Part shown: piece by piece, positions 55,700-64,000 of the stretch
How positions within the stretch are numbered: the first letter of the stretch is position 1
How the letters are laid out: every line of letters starts with the position of its first letter
The notes under the pieces: generated by a model
What the model saw: the letters and a program-made list of their open reading frames with translations, nothing else
Databases searched by the model: none
What the model was told of the DNA's origin: nothing
From: Tissierellales bacterium
GTDB lineage: Bacteria; Bacillota; Clostridia; Tissierellales; Sedimentibacteraceae
DNA length: 64,000 nucleotides
Direction: 5' to 3'
Assembly (NCBI GenBank): GCA_018433765.1
Contig: JAHDQO010000002.1
Span: 62,001-126,000 of the forward strand
Translations under genes and position numbers: made by a program

Positions 55700-56542
55700 A
55701 TGAATATAAACTGGTATCCAGGACATATGAAAAAAACTAAAGAATTATTAAAAGAAAACATAAAATTGGTAGATTTAGTTATTGAAGTAATAGATGCACG
55801 AATACCAAGAAGCAGTAAAAATCCTGATTTTGATGTATTGTTTAATAATAAAAAAAGGCTTATCGTTTTAAATAAATCTGATTTATCTAGTGAAACTCTT
55901 AATAATCAGTGGATTAACTATTATAAAGCAAAAGGCTATAATGCTGTATTATATAACGCATTAAACAATAAAGAAATTAAGAAACTTCAAAATGCTATCA
56001 GTTCTGTAACAAAAGACATAATTACTAAGTATAAAGAAAAAGGAATAAAGAATAAAACTGTAAAAGCTATGATTGTTGGCATACCTAATGCTGGTAAATC
56101 AACTTTAATTAATTCAATTGCTAGAAAGAAAAGTGCTAAAACTGGAAATAAGCCAGGAGTTACTAGAGGTAAACAATGGATAAGATTACAAGGTAACATT
56201 GATTTACTAGATACTCCAGGAATATTATGGCCTAAAATAACAACAGATGAAAGTGCTTTAAATTTAGCATTTACAGGTGCTATAAAAGATGAAGTTATTA
56301 ATTTAGAAGAAATAGCAATAGAATTAATTAAAAAGATAAATGATTTAGATAGTAATGCTTTAAAAAACAGATATGATGTTGATATTACAAAACAGCCAAC
56401 CGATATTATTTGTGATATAGCAGTTAAGAGAGGTTGTATTATAAGTGGTGGAGAAATAGATTTATTAAGGATAAGTAAAATGATAGTAGATGATTATAGA
56501 AAAGGTAAATTAGGTAGATTTACTTTGGAAAAAACATTATAG
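55700..56542 (+). CDS. rbgA: Ribosome biogenesis GTPase RbgA (YlqF)
   Basis: RbgA acts late in 50S assembly. The GTPase is circularly permuted: G4 NKSD (near 58) comes before G1 GIPNAGKST (near 131-139) and G3 DTPG near 174. The N terminus NINWYPGHMKK and the C-terminal helical ANTAR-like domain are typical. Length 280 is normal. It is followed 8 nt later by rnhB, as in Bacillus. Confidence 0.96.
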   Translation: MNINWYPGHMKKTKELLKENIKLVDLVIEVIDARIPRSSKNPDFDVLFNNKKRLIVLNKSDLSSETLNNQWINYYKAKGYNAVLYNALNNKEIKKLQNAISSVTKDIITKYKEKGIKNKTVKAMIVGIPNAGKSTLINSIARKKSAKTGNKPGVTRGKQWIRLQGNIDLLDTPGILWPKITTDESALNLAFTGAIKDEVINLEEIAIELIKKINDLDSNALKNRYDVDITKQPTDIICDIAVKRGCIISGGEIDLLRISKMIVDDYRKGKLGRFTLEKTL

Positions 56543-56550
56543 GAGTAAAC

Positions 56551-57198
56551 ATGTTAAAAATTGAAAAAGAACTTTGGAATAAAGGATATAAATATATTGC
56601 ATGCATAGATGAGGTTGGAAGAGGATGTTTAGCTGGCGATGTCACTGCATGTGCAGTAGTTATGCCTGAGGATTGTATTATTGAAGGGGTTAACGATTCT
56701 AAAAAATTGTCAGCAAAAAAAAGAGAAAAATTATTCGATGTAATAATTGAAAAATCTATAGCAGTAGGTATAGGTAATGTAAGCTGTGAAATTATAGATG
56801 AGATTAATATAAAAAATGCTACTCATTTAGCTATGAAATTTGCTATAAATAATCTTAAAAATAAATCTGGGGCAAAAATAACACCAAATATATTATTAAT
56901 AGATGCAGAAAAAATAAACGTTAATATTCCTCAAAAAAATATAATAAAGGGTGATAGTCTTTGTCATGGTATTGCAGCAGCTTCAATAATAGCAAAAGTA
57001 ACTAGAGATAGATATATAGAGAAGTATCAAGATATTTATCCTGAATATGGATTTATAAGGAATAAGGGTTATGGAACTAAAGAACACAGACAAGCAATAA
57101 AAAAATATGGACCTACACCTATACATAGAATGAGTTTTTTGAAAAAAATATTATCTGAATCTATACAACTTTCTTTATTAGAGGAAACTAATGAATAA
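56551..57198 (+). CDS. rnhB: Ribonuclease HII
   Basis: It removes ribonucleotides from DNA-RNA hybrids. The active-site acidic residues lie in CIDEVGRGCLAGD, DSKKLS, LIDAEK and HGIAAASIIAKVTRD. Length 215 is normal, without the N-terminal extension seen in Bacillus. It has GGAGT upstream and overlaps yraN by 8 nt. Confidence 0.96.
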   Translation: MLKIEKELWNKGYKYIACIDEVGRGCLAGDVTACAVVMPEDCIIEGVNDSKKLSAKKREKLFDVIIEKSIAVGIGNVSCEIIDEINIKNATHLAMKFAINNLKNKSGAKITPNILLIDAEKINVNIPQKNIIKGDSLCHGIAAASIIAKVTRDRYIEKYQDIYPEYGFIRNKGYGTKEHRQAIKKYGPTPIHRMSFLKKILSESIQLSLLEETNE

Positions 57199-57547
57199 TA
57201 CAAGAGAAACTGGTAGATTTTACGAATTACAAGCCCAGAAGTATTTAAAAAAAAAGAAATATAAAATTATTGATAAAAATTTTTTATGTAAATTTGGAGA
57301 AATAGATATTGTAGCAGCTAAAGATGATGTTCTAGTTTTTGTAGAAGTAAAGGCTAGAAAAAATACTAAATATGGATATCCAAGAGAGTTTGTTACCCTA
57401 TCAAAGCAAAGAAAAATTATTAAAACTGCTGAGTATTATTTAATGAAAAATAACTGTTATGATATACAATGTAGATTTGATGTTTTAGAAATAATAATTG
57501 AAGATGATATAATAAATCATATAGAAAATGCTTTTTGGATTGAGTAA
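57191..57547 (+). CDS. YraN family endonuclease-like protein
   Basis: A 118-residue UPF0102/YraN protein with a predicted restriction-endonuclease-like fold. Its acidic and lysine motif is FGEIDIVAAKDDVLVFVEVKAR, given in short form as GEIDIV...FVEVKAR. The family commonly follows rnhB. A DNA processing role is inferred from the fold only. It ends 39 nt before convergent gdhA, with no clear terminator between. Confidence 0.93.
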   Translation: MNNTRETGRFYELQAQKYLKKKKYKIIDKNFLCKFGEIDIVAAKDDVLVFVEVKARKNTKYGYPREFVTLSKQRKIIKTAEYYLMKNNCYDIQCRFDVLEIIIEDDIINHIENAFWIE

Positions 57548-57586
57548 AAATTGTCGGAATCAGTATATTTCCAAGAAAATAATATG

Positions 57587-58939
<1,353 letters not shown>

Positions 58940-58963
58940 CTAGACTTAGAATATTTTATACTT

Positions 58964-58979
58964 TAATGAACTGTCATTA
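58964..58979. promoter_or_regulatory. Palindrome upstream of gdhA
   Basis: TAATGA (58964-58969) and TCATTA (58974-58979) form perfect 6-nt arms around ACTG. It lies 34 nt upstream of the gdhA start and could be an operator of an unknown regulator. Confidence 0.4.
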
Positions 58980-59201
58980 TTTTGTTCTTAAATTAAAATA
59001 AAAATTCATTAATAAATAAATTAACAATATATACAAAACGTTAAAGCTTTTATTATTAAATTTCTTTTGATTGAATGTGACAAAGAATTAAAGTGGTTTT
59101 GTGATATCTTTTTTTAACATAACTTTTATGATTACAAAATTCTATCATGATATATTGAAAGGAATTTTAGTATATGATACCATTTATATATGGAATATAA
59201 T

Positions 59202-59229
59202 TAGTAATTAGTAACGAATAACGAGTAAC
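59202..59229. repeat. Four tandem heptamers (TAGTAAC-like)
   Basis: TAGTAAT, TAGTAAC, GAATAAC and GAGTAAC follow each other without gaps. The family consensus is KARTAAC-like. They lie 86 nt before the AraC-type start. Confidence 0.65.
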
Positions 59230-59314
59230 ATGGTAGCTTTAATTATAGTTGATTATCAAATGAAATTACAAATTTGAAAACCGTTTAATGTTAACTGTTG
59301 AAGGAGTGGAATAA

Positions 59315-60262
59315 ATGACTAACTTAAATAATTCACTGATGTATAGTGAATATGTATCAAGAATAAATAAAGTCCAAGACTATATTGAAGTAAATCTTGG
59401 AGGAGACCTTTCTGTTGATATCCTTGCAGATATTTCTGGTTTTTCAAAGTTCCATTTTTGTAGGATATTTAGAGGATTTATTAAAGAAACACCATTAAGT
59501 TATATAAATCGAATACGATTAGAGAGATCAGTAGATTTTCTTTTAAATAATCCTAGTATGAATATTACGGAAATTGCAATGCAATTAGGATTTTCTGATT
59601 CAGCAGTGTTTGCAAGATCTTTTAAAAAATACTATGGAATGAGTGCTTCTAAAGTAAGGGAAAAATACAGCAAGAATTGCAAAGTAGAAAGCAAGGATGG
59701 CAAAGCAAATATAACAATACCAAGATATAATAGAAGAGCATTAGATACATTAAGAAAGGATAATAATATTCAAGTAGAAGGTAATGTTGAAGTACGAATG
59801 ATTAAAGATATGAAAGCTATATATTTAAGACATATAGGTTCTTACGAAGAGTTGGCTGAAACATTTCAAGAAATATTAGGCAAATTAGTAAATTGGGCGA
59901 TGGCAAGAAATTTAATAGGTTGTAATGGAATTATACCTTTTGCAATATATCATGATAATCCAAACTTTACTGAAAAAGAAAATCTAAAAACGAGCATTTG
60001 TTTGCTAGTTTATCAAGATGTAGAAGTGAATGGTGAGATTGGAAAGTTAGACATTCCAGCAAGTAAATATGCAGTTGGTCACTTTGAGATTAATCGAAGT
60101 GAGTGCACTAGGACTTGGGACTATATTTACGGAGAATGGCTTCCAAAAAGTGGATTTCAACCTGATAAAGGTTATGTTTTTGAAATGTATATGAATGATC
60201 CTAATACACACCCTGAGAAAAAATGCATTATTGATATTTATTTACCTATAAAACCATTATAG
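59315..60262 (+). CDS. AraC family regulator with GyrI-like effector domain
   Basis: A 315-residue transcription factor. The N-terminal half (about 15-115) has two HTHs of the AraC/XylS type (LSVDILADISGFSKFHFCRIF, abbreviated, and ITEIAMQLGFSDSAVFARSFKKYYG). The C-terminal half (about 155-315) is a GyrI-like/Rob-type small-molecule-binding domain, with LRHIGSYEEL and a terminal DIYLPIKPL. Such proteins sense drugs or toxic compounds. It is upstream of the UvrA-like gene by 64 nt and probably controls it. It has AAGGAG upstream. Confidence 0.94.
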   Translation: MTNLNNSLMYSEYVSRINKVQDYIEVNLGGDLSVDILADISGFSKFHFCRIFRGFIKETPLSYINRIRLERSVDFLLNNPSMNITEIAMQLGFSDSAVFARSFKKYYGMSASKVREKYSKNCKVESKDGKANITIPRYNRRALDTLRKDNNIQVEGNVEVRMIKDMKAIYLRHIGSYEELAETFQEILGKLVNWAMARNLIGCNGIIPFAIYHDNPNFTEKENLKTSICLLVYQDVEVNGEIGKLDIPASKYAVGHFEINRSECTRTWDYIYGEWLPKSGFQPDKGYVFEMYMNDPNTHPEKKCIIDIYLPIKPL

Positions 60263-60326
60263 CTACCTTAAAGAATCTACATGAATAACAAACAATCTAA
60301 AAATTATAATTCTTAAGAGGTGATTT

Positions 60327-62726
60327 ATGAAAAATATAACAATAGAAGGTGCATGTATTCACAACCTTAAAGAAATTAATGTTTCAATACCAAAAAACAA
60401 ACTTATTGTAGTAACAGGTGTAAGCGGTTCAGGTAAATCTAGTCTTGCTTTTGATATTATATTTGAAGAGGGACGCAAACAGTATTTACAATCATTAGGT
60501 GTGTTTGCTCAAATCGACGAAGAAGACAAATTCAATAATATATCTGGCATAGGTCCAACAATAGCAGTACAGCAGAATATTATTCGTCAGAGTAATCAGC
60601 GTTCAACTATAGGCACTAAAACTAATATTTTAAAAATGCTTGCAATGCTTTATGCAGCGGAAGGAAAGATTTCTTGTTCGATATGTGGATCAATTGTTGA
60701 TGATGATCTGACATGCTCAAAATGTGGAAATACTGAAGAGCGTTTGCCTGCTAGCTATTTTTCATATAACAATTCAAATGGTATGTGTATGAAGTGCTCT
60801 GGAAAAGGATCATATTTTGAATTAAATATGAAAAAACTTGTTCCTGATAAACTCATGTCACTTGAAAAGGTTTTTGATAAAGTAAAGATAACACCTGGAC
60901 TTAAAAGGGTACTATATAGACATTTCAGCGATTACTTAAAAATGCCATTTTCACAAATTCCTGATGAAGTCAAAGAAGAGATAATATATGGACATTTCGT
61001 AAGTAATAATTCAGCAAATCGCAGTATTTGTTTGACAAGAATTTTTGAAGGCTTTGTCTACAAGTATGGTGAAGATCCTACCGGTATATACAAAATGGCT
61101 AAGTGCTCTGAATGTGGGGGATTTCGTATAGGTGAAGAAGCACGTAGAGTATTTTTAAATAGTAAGCATATAGGTGAACTTGGTACAATGACAATAACTG
61201 AATTACAAAACTTTCTTAATTCTTTTTCGAATAACAAGAATTTAACATTATTAGGAACTAATCTTCTTAATGATATATTGCATAAAACTAAGTGTTTAAT
61301 AAATTCTCGCCTTGGACATCTTTCTCTTTATAGACAAATGTCTACTTTGAGCGGCGGAGAACTTCAACGTCTTTTTCTTAATTCTCATCTTGAATCAAAA
61401 ATGGATTCTCTTATATATATTCTCGATGAACCTACGGCTGGCTTACATGAATCAGAAAAAACTGAACTACTGAAATCAATTAAGGCTCTTAAGGATTTAG
61501 GTAACACTGTCATTATTGTAGAACATGATAGAAGAACAATCGAAATGGCTGAGTATGTTATTGATATAGGACCAAAAGCGGGTATTGAGGGAGGACAGAT
61601 CATTTATCAGGGTGATGTAGGTGGTCTTCTACAATCTGATTTATCAATAACAGGTCAATATCTTTCACAAAAAATTGAAATGCCTGTAAGAAAAATAAAT
61701 AAAAATATTGAAGAAATGCCTAAAATTAAAATCAGGAATGCAAGAACAAATAATTTAAAGGATGTAACAGTTTCGTTTCCCTTAGGCGTACTTGTTGGAA
61801 TTGCAGGTGTATCTGGTAGCGGTAAGAGTTCTCTTATTTCAGATACTTTAATATCACTCCTCAAAGGTAATTTTTATGATAAGTCACATTATAATGAGAT
61901 GAATATTGAGGAAAAACTTGAAGGTATAGAGAATATTTCTGGATACGTTGAAGTATCACAAAATCCTATTGGTAGAAATATGAATTCTACTGTAGTGTCA
62001 TATATTGGCATTTGGGATAGAATACGTAAAATGTTTGCTAAACAGCCTGTAGCTATAAATCAAAATTTAACCCCTGGACATTTTTCATTCAATTCAAAAG
62101 GTGCCTGTTCTTTATGTGGAGGAAGTGGTCAGGAAAAAATATGGTTAGGTGGAAATTTCTTTCTTAATAATATTTGCAAAGAATGCCATGGAAAAAGGTA
62201 CAATGATGAAGCTTTATCGGTTAGTTACAAGGGCAAAAATATTACTCAGATTTTAGAAATGACTGTTTCTGAAGCCGTTACTTTTTTTGAAGATAATAGA
62301 GCAATTATATCTACCTTGACAGTTTTAGAGCGGGTTGGCATGGGATATATAAAACTTGGGCAGCCTACCCCAACTCTTAGTGGAGGTGAAGCACAAAGAA
62401 TTAAACTTGCGAAAGAGATTGGCAGACAACGAAAAGGAAATATTCTTTATGTTTTAGATGAGCCAACTGTTGGTCTTAGCCTTTATGATACTGCTAAGCT
62501 TATTGTGTTATTAGATGAATTGGTTGAAAAAGGAAATTCTGTAATTATAATTGAACATGATCCTGAAGTTATATCAGTCTGTGACTGGATTATCGAACTT
62601 GGTCCTAAGGGAGGATTAGATGGGGGAATGATTATCGCAGAAGGCTCGCCGCAAACATTAAAACAAAACCCTAATTCTATAACAGGGAGGTATTTAAAAA
62701 TAAATAATGAAAACATCAACAAATAA
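60327..62726 (+). CDS. UvrA-like ABC ATPase lacking the UvrB-binding domain (UvrA2/DrrC type)
   Basis: A 799-residue UvrA paralogue, about 140 residues shorter than repair UvrA. Both ABC domains are intact: Walker A GVSGSGKSS at 31-39 and again in the second half, with signatures STLSGGELQRL and PTLSGGEAQRI and Walker B ILDEPTAG and VLDEPTVG. After RSTIGTKTN a short zinc ribbon (Cys117, 120, 130, 133) replaces the ~115-residue UvrB-binding domain. Two further Cys-rich modules include CSLCGGSGQE. The last Walker B is followed by GLS rather than GLH. It is likely linked to drug resistance or DNA damage tolerance like DrrC, not classical excision. Confidence 0.9.
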   Translation: MKNITIEGACIHNLKEINVSIPKNKLIVVTGVSGSGKSSLAFDIIFEEGRKQYLQSLGVFAQIDEEDKFNNISGIGPTIAVQQNIIRQSNQRSTIGTKTNILKMLAMLYAAEGKISCSICGSIVDDDLTCSKCGNTEERLPASYFSYNNSNGMCMKCSGKGSYFELNMKKLVPDKLMSLEKVFDKVKITPGLKRVLYRHFSDYLKMPFSQIPDEVKEEIIYGHFVSNNSANRSICLTRIFEGFVYKYGEDPTGIYKMAKCSECGGFRIGEEARRVFLNSKHIGELGTMTITELQNFLNSFSNNKNLTLLGTNLLNDILHKTKCLINSRLGHLSLYRQMSTLSGGELQRLFLNSHLESKMDSLIYILDEPTAGLHESEKTELLKSIKALKDLGNTVIIVEHDRRTIEMAEYVIDIGPKAGIEGGQIIYQGDVGGLLQSDLSITGQYLSQKIEMPVRKINKNIEEMPKIKIRNARTNNLKDVTVSFPLGVLVGIAGVSGSGKSSLISDTLISLLKGNFYDKSHYNEMNIEEKLEGIENISGYVEVSQNPIGRNMNSTVVSYIGIWDRIRKMFAKQPVAINQNLTPGHFSFNSKGACSLCGGSGQEKIWLGGNFFLNNICKECHGKRYNDEALSVSYKGKNITQILEMTVSEAVTFFEDNRAIISTLTVLERVGMGYIKLGQPTPTLSGGEAQRIKLAKEIGRQRKGNILYVLDEPTVGLSLYDTAKLIVLLDELVEKGNSVIIIEHDPEVISVCDWIIELGPKGGLDGGMIIAEGSPQTLKQNPNSITGRYLKINNENINK

Positions 62727-63750
62727 AAGAGATTATTGGCCTACAAAAGAATGGAAAAAAGTTAAACCAATAGATGTTGGCATGGATTTAAGCTATTTAA
62801 AGGAATTTGAACGTGCGATAAATACTAAATATAAAAATATTAATGGCATAGTTATTGTTAGAAAAGGATATATAGCTTTTGAAAAATATTATAATGGATA
62901 TAGTATTTCCGATACGAATAATGTTACCTCTGTAACTAAAAGTTTCATTTCTTCACTAATCGGCATTGCTATAGATAAGGGATATATTAAGAGTGTTAAT
63001 CAAAAAGTATTAGATTTTTTTCCTGATTATGTTTGTAATCCTAGTGATATAAAAAAACGTACTATAACTATCAAGAATCTTCTCACCATGACTGCACCAA
63101 TTGCATCTAAAACAGTAGGTAATAAATGGGAGCCATTAGATAGACTTAGACGACAGCGAAACTGGGAGAAGTATATTCTTGATTTATTAGGAAAAGGTCA
63201 GATTGGTAAATTTCAATACAGCACTGCTGGTGCACATCTGCTTTCTGTAATTATAACATGTACTACGGGTATGTGTGCTCGTGAGTTTGCAAATAGGCAC
63301 TTATTTAAACCAATAGGTATTAGTGAAATACCTGATTATCCAATGAAATCATTTTTATTAGATGATGTTTTCGGAAAAAATGTTAAAGGATGGATTAATG
63401 ATCCACAAGGCAACACTACAGGAGGTTTTGGGCTAACAATAACCCCTAGGGATATGGCACGCCTTGGATTTCTATATCTGAATCATGGCATTTGGAATAA
63501 TAAACAAATTATTTCTGAAAAATGGATAGATGAATCAACCGCTATGAATTCCAATAAATATGGTTATCTTTGGTGGTTATTTGAAACAGAAAATACACCT
63601 GCATATATGGCAGCAGGTTCAGGCGGAAATCATATCTATTGTATTCCAAATAGAGACTTGATTGTAGTAATAACGTCTAAAATAACATTAAAACCTTTAG
63701 ATAGGTGGCCGCTTCTTGAGAAATATATTATTCCTTCTATTATAGATTAA
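62707..63750 (+). CDS. Beta-lactamase-fold serine hydrolase
   Basis: A 347-residue serine hydrolase of the class C beta-lactamase/esterase B fold. The nucleophile is Ser75 in SVTK (SxxK). The second motif is YST (Tyr171), where many relatives have YxN. GSGGNHIY near residue 315 replaces the KTG box. There is no signal peptide, so it is probably cytoplasmic. The ATG at 62707 overlaps the UvrA-like gene by 20 nt, with GGGAGG 16 nt upstream, a long spacing. Lactam hydrolysis cannot be assumed: an esterase or amidase is equally possible. Confidence 0.88.
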   Translation: MKTSTNKRDYWPTKEWKKVKPIDVGMDLSYLKEFERAINTKYKNINGIVIVRKGYIAFEKYYNGYSISDTNNVTSVTKSFISSLIGIAIDKGYIKSVNQKVLDFFPDYVCNPSDIKKRTITIKNLLTMTAPIASKTVGNKWEPLDRLRRQRNWEKYILDLLGKGQIGKFQYSTAGAHLLSVIITCTTGMCAREFANRHLFKPIGISEIPDYPMKSFLLDDVFGKNVKGWINDPQGNTTGGFGLTITPRDMARLGFLYLNHGIWNNKQIISEKWIDESTAMNSNKYGYLWWLFETENTPAYMAAGSGGNHIYCIPNRDLIVVITSKITLKPLDRWPLLEKYIIPSIID

Positions 63751-63774
63751 ATGTAAGTTTATATTTTATAGTAA

Positions 63775-63820
63775 AGCTTTTGATAATTACTTAATGATTA
63801 TCAAGAGCTATTTTTATTTT
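63775..63820 (+). terminator. Terminator after the serine hydrolase
   Basis: AGCTTTTGATAAT (63775-63787) pairs with ATTATCAAGAGCT (63797-63809) over 13 bp with one G-U pair, followed by ATTTTTATTTT. It ends the AraC/UvrA-like/hydrolase module. Confidence 0.85.
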
Positions 63821-63920
63821 AAAATCACTAAAATTTTAATTATCCTATTGTATTTAAAAGTGGTATGATGTTTAATATGAATTGTTTAGTTTATATATTT
63901 TATGATAGGGAGGTATAGAT

Positions 63921-64000
63921 TTGATTTCTATTAATAAAGCAACAGTAAAAGATATAAATGATATTTTAAGTACGAAAATTAGTGCATTTAAAGAAGATAA
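63921..64000 (+). CDS. N terminus of a possible GNAT acetyltransferase, cut by window edge
   Basis: A frame starting at TTG 63921, with GGGAGG at 63908-63913, is open to the window end. The 26 visible residues begin ISINKATVKDINDI, like the first strand and helix of GNAT N-acetyltransferases. The call is tentative because the catalytic part is outside the window. Confidence 0.5.
   Translation, partial: MISINKATVKDINDILSTKISAFKED

Overview
The window is a visibly AT-rich chromosomal segment from a low-GC, spore-forming Firmicute, most likely an anaerobe of the class Clostridia or Tissierellia. The main reasons are the gene order (der-plsY-gpsA-spoIVA, sepF-yggT-ylmH, remA-gmk-rpoZ-priA-def-fmt, stp-prkC-rsgA-rpe-thiN, rpmF-plsX-acpP-rnc-smc-ftsY-ylxM-ffh-rpsP), the sporulation genes spoIVA and ylbJ, strong AGGAGG-type ribosome binding sites, and frequent TTG and GTG starts. 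I cannot name the species. Nearly all of the window is conserved core genome. I see no insertion sequence, prophage, CRISPR array or rRNA.

Layout. 0-5.2 kb: the end of a PhoR-type sensor kinase, then a radical-SAM DUF512 gene, der, plsY and gpsA. 5.3-7.1 kb: spoIVA, which appears to start at a non-standard ATT codon, then two hairpins and a convergent tRNA-Pro(GGG). 7.4-13.6 kb: an envelope and division operon (HlyD-like protein, YggS, SepF, YggT, YlmH), then mtnN, lspA, an RluD-type pseudouridine synthase and pyrR, meeting rqcH convergently. 15.5-31 kb: yicC-remA-gmk-rpoZ, priA-def-fmt, a zinc protease, rsmB-rlmN, stp-prkC, rsgA-rpe-thiN and asnS. 31-37.2 kb: rpmB (minus), then asp23-like, fakA-like, recG, rsmD, coaD and a coiled-coil gene. 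37.3-39.5 kb: ylbJ and tmcAL on the minus strand. 39.7-41.6 kb: a cobUSC cobalamin operon. 41.8-57.5 kb: ackA, yceD-rpmF, plsX-acpP, rnc, a radical SAM gene, smc-ftsY-ylxM-ffh, rpsP-khpA-rimM-trmD, rplS with a probable L19 leader, rbgA, rnhB and yraN. 57.6-58.9 kb: gdhA (minus).

The last 5 kb (59.3-64 kb) is the only accessory-looking part. It holds an AraC/GyrI-type regulator, a UvrA paralogue in which the UvrB-binding domain is missing, an overlapping beta-lactamase-fold serine hydrolase and the start of a possible GNAT acetyltransferase. It looks like a small drug-sensing or resistance module.

Most genes work in translation (ribosomal proteins L28, L32, L19 and S16, their GTPases and RNA-modifying enzymes), protein targeting (SRP and its receptor), membrane lipid synthesis (PlsX, PlsY, GpsA, ACP), chromosome handling (SMC, RecG, PriA, RNase HII) and cell-wall or sporulation control (PrkC, SepF, SpoIVA). 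The observations most worth following up are the ATT start of spoIVA, a convergent terminator whose two arms encode the same Lys-Glu-stop ends of pyrR and rqcH, leader hairpins before ylxM and cobU, and the UvrA-like module. I found no clearly new multi-gene system.
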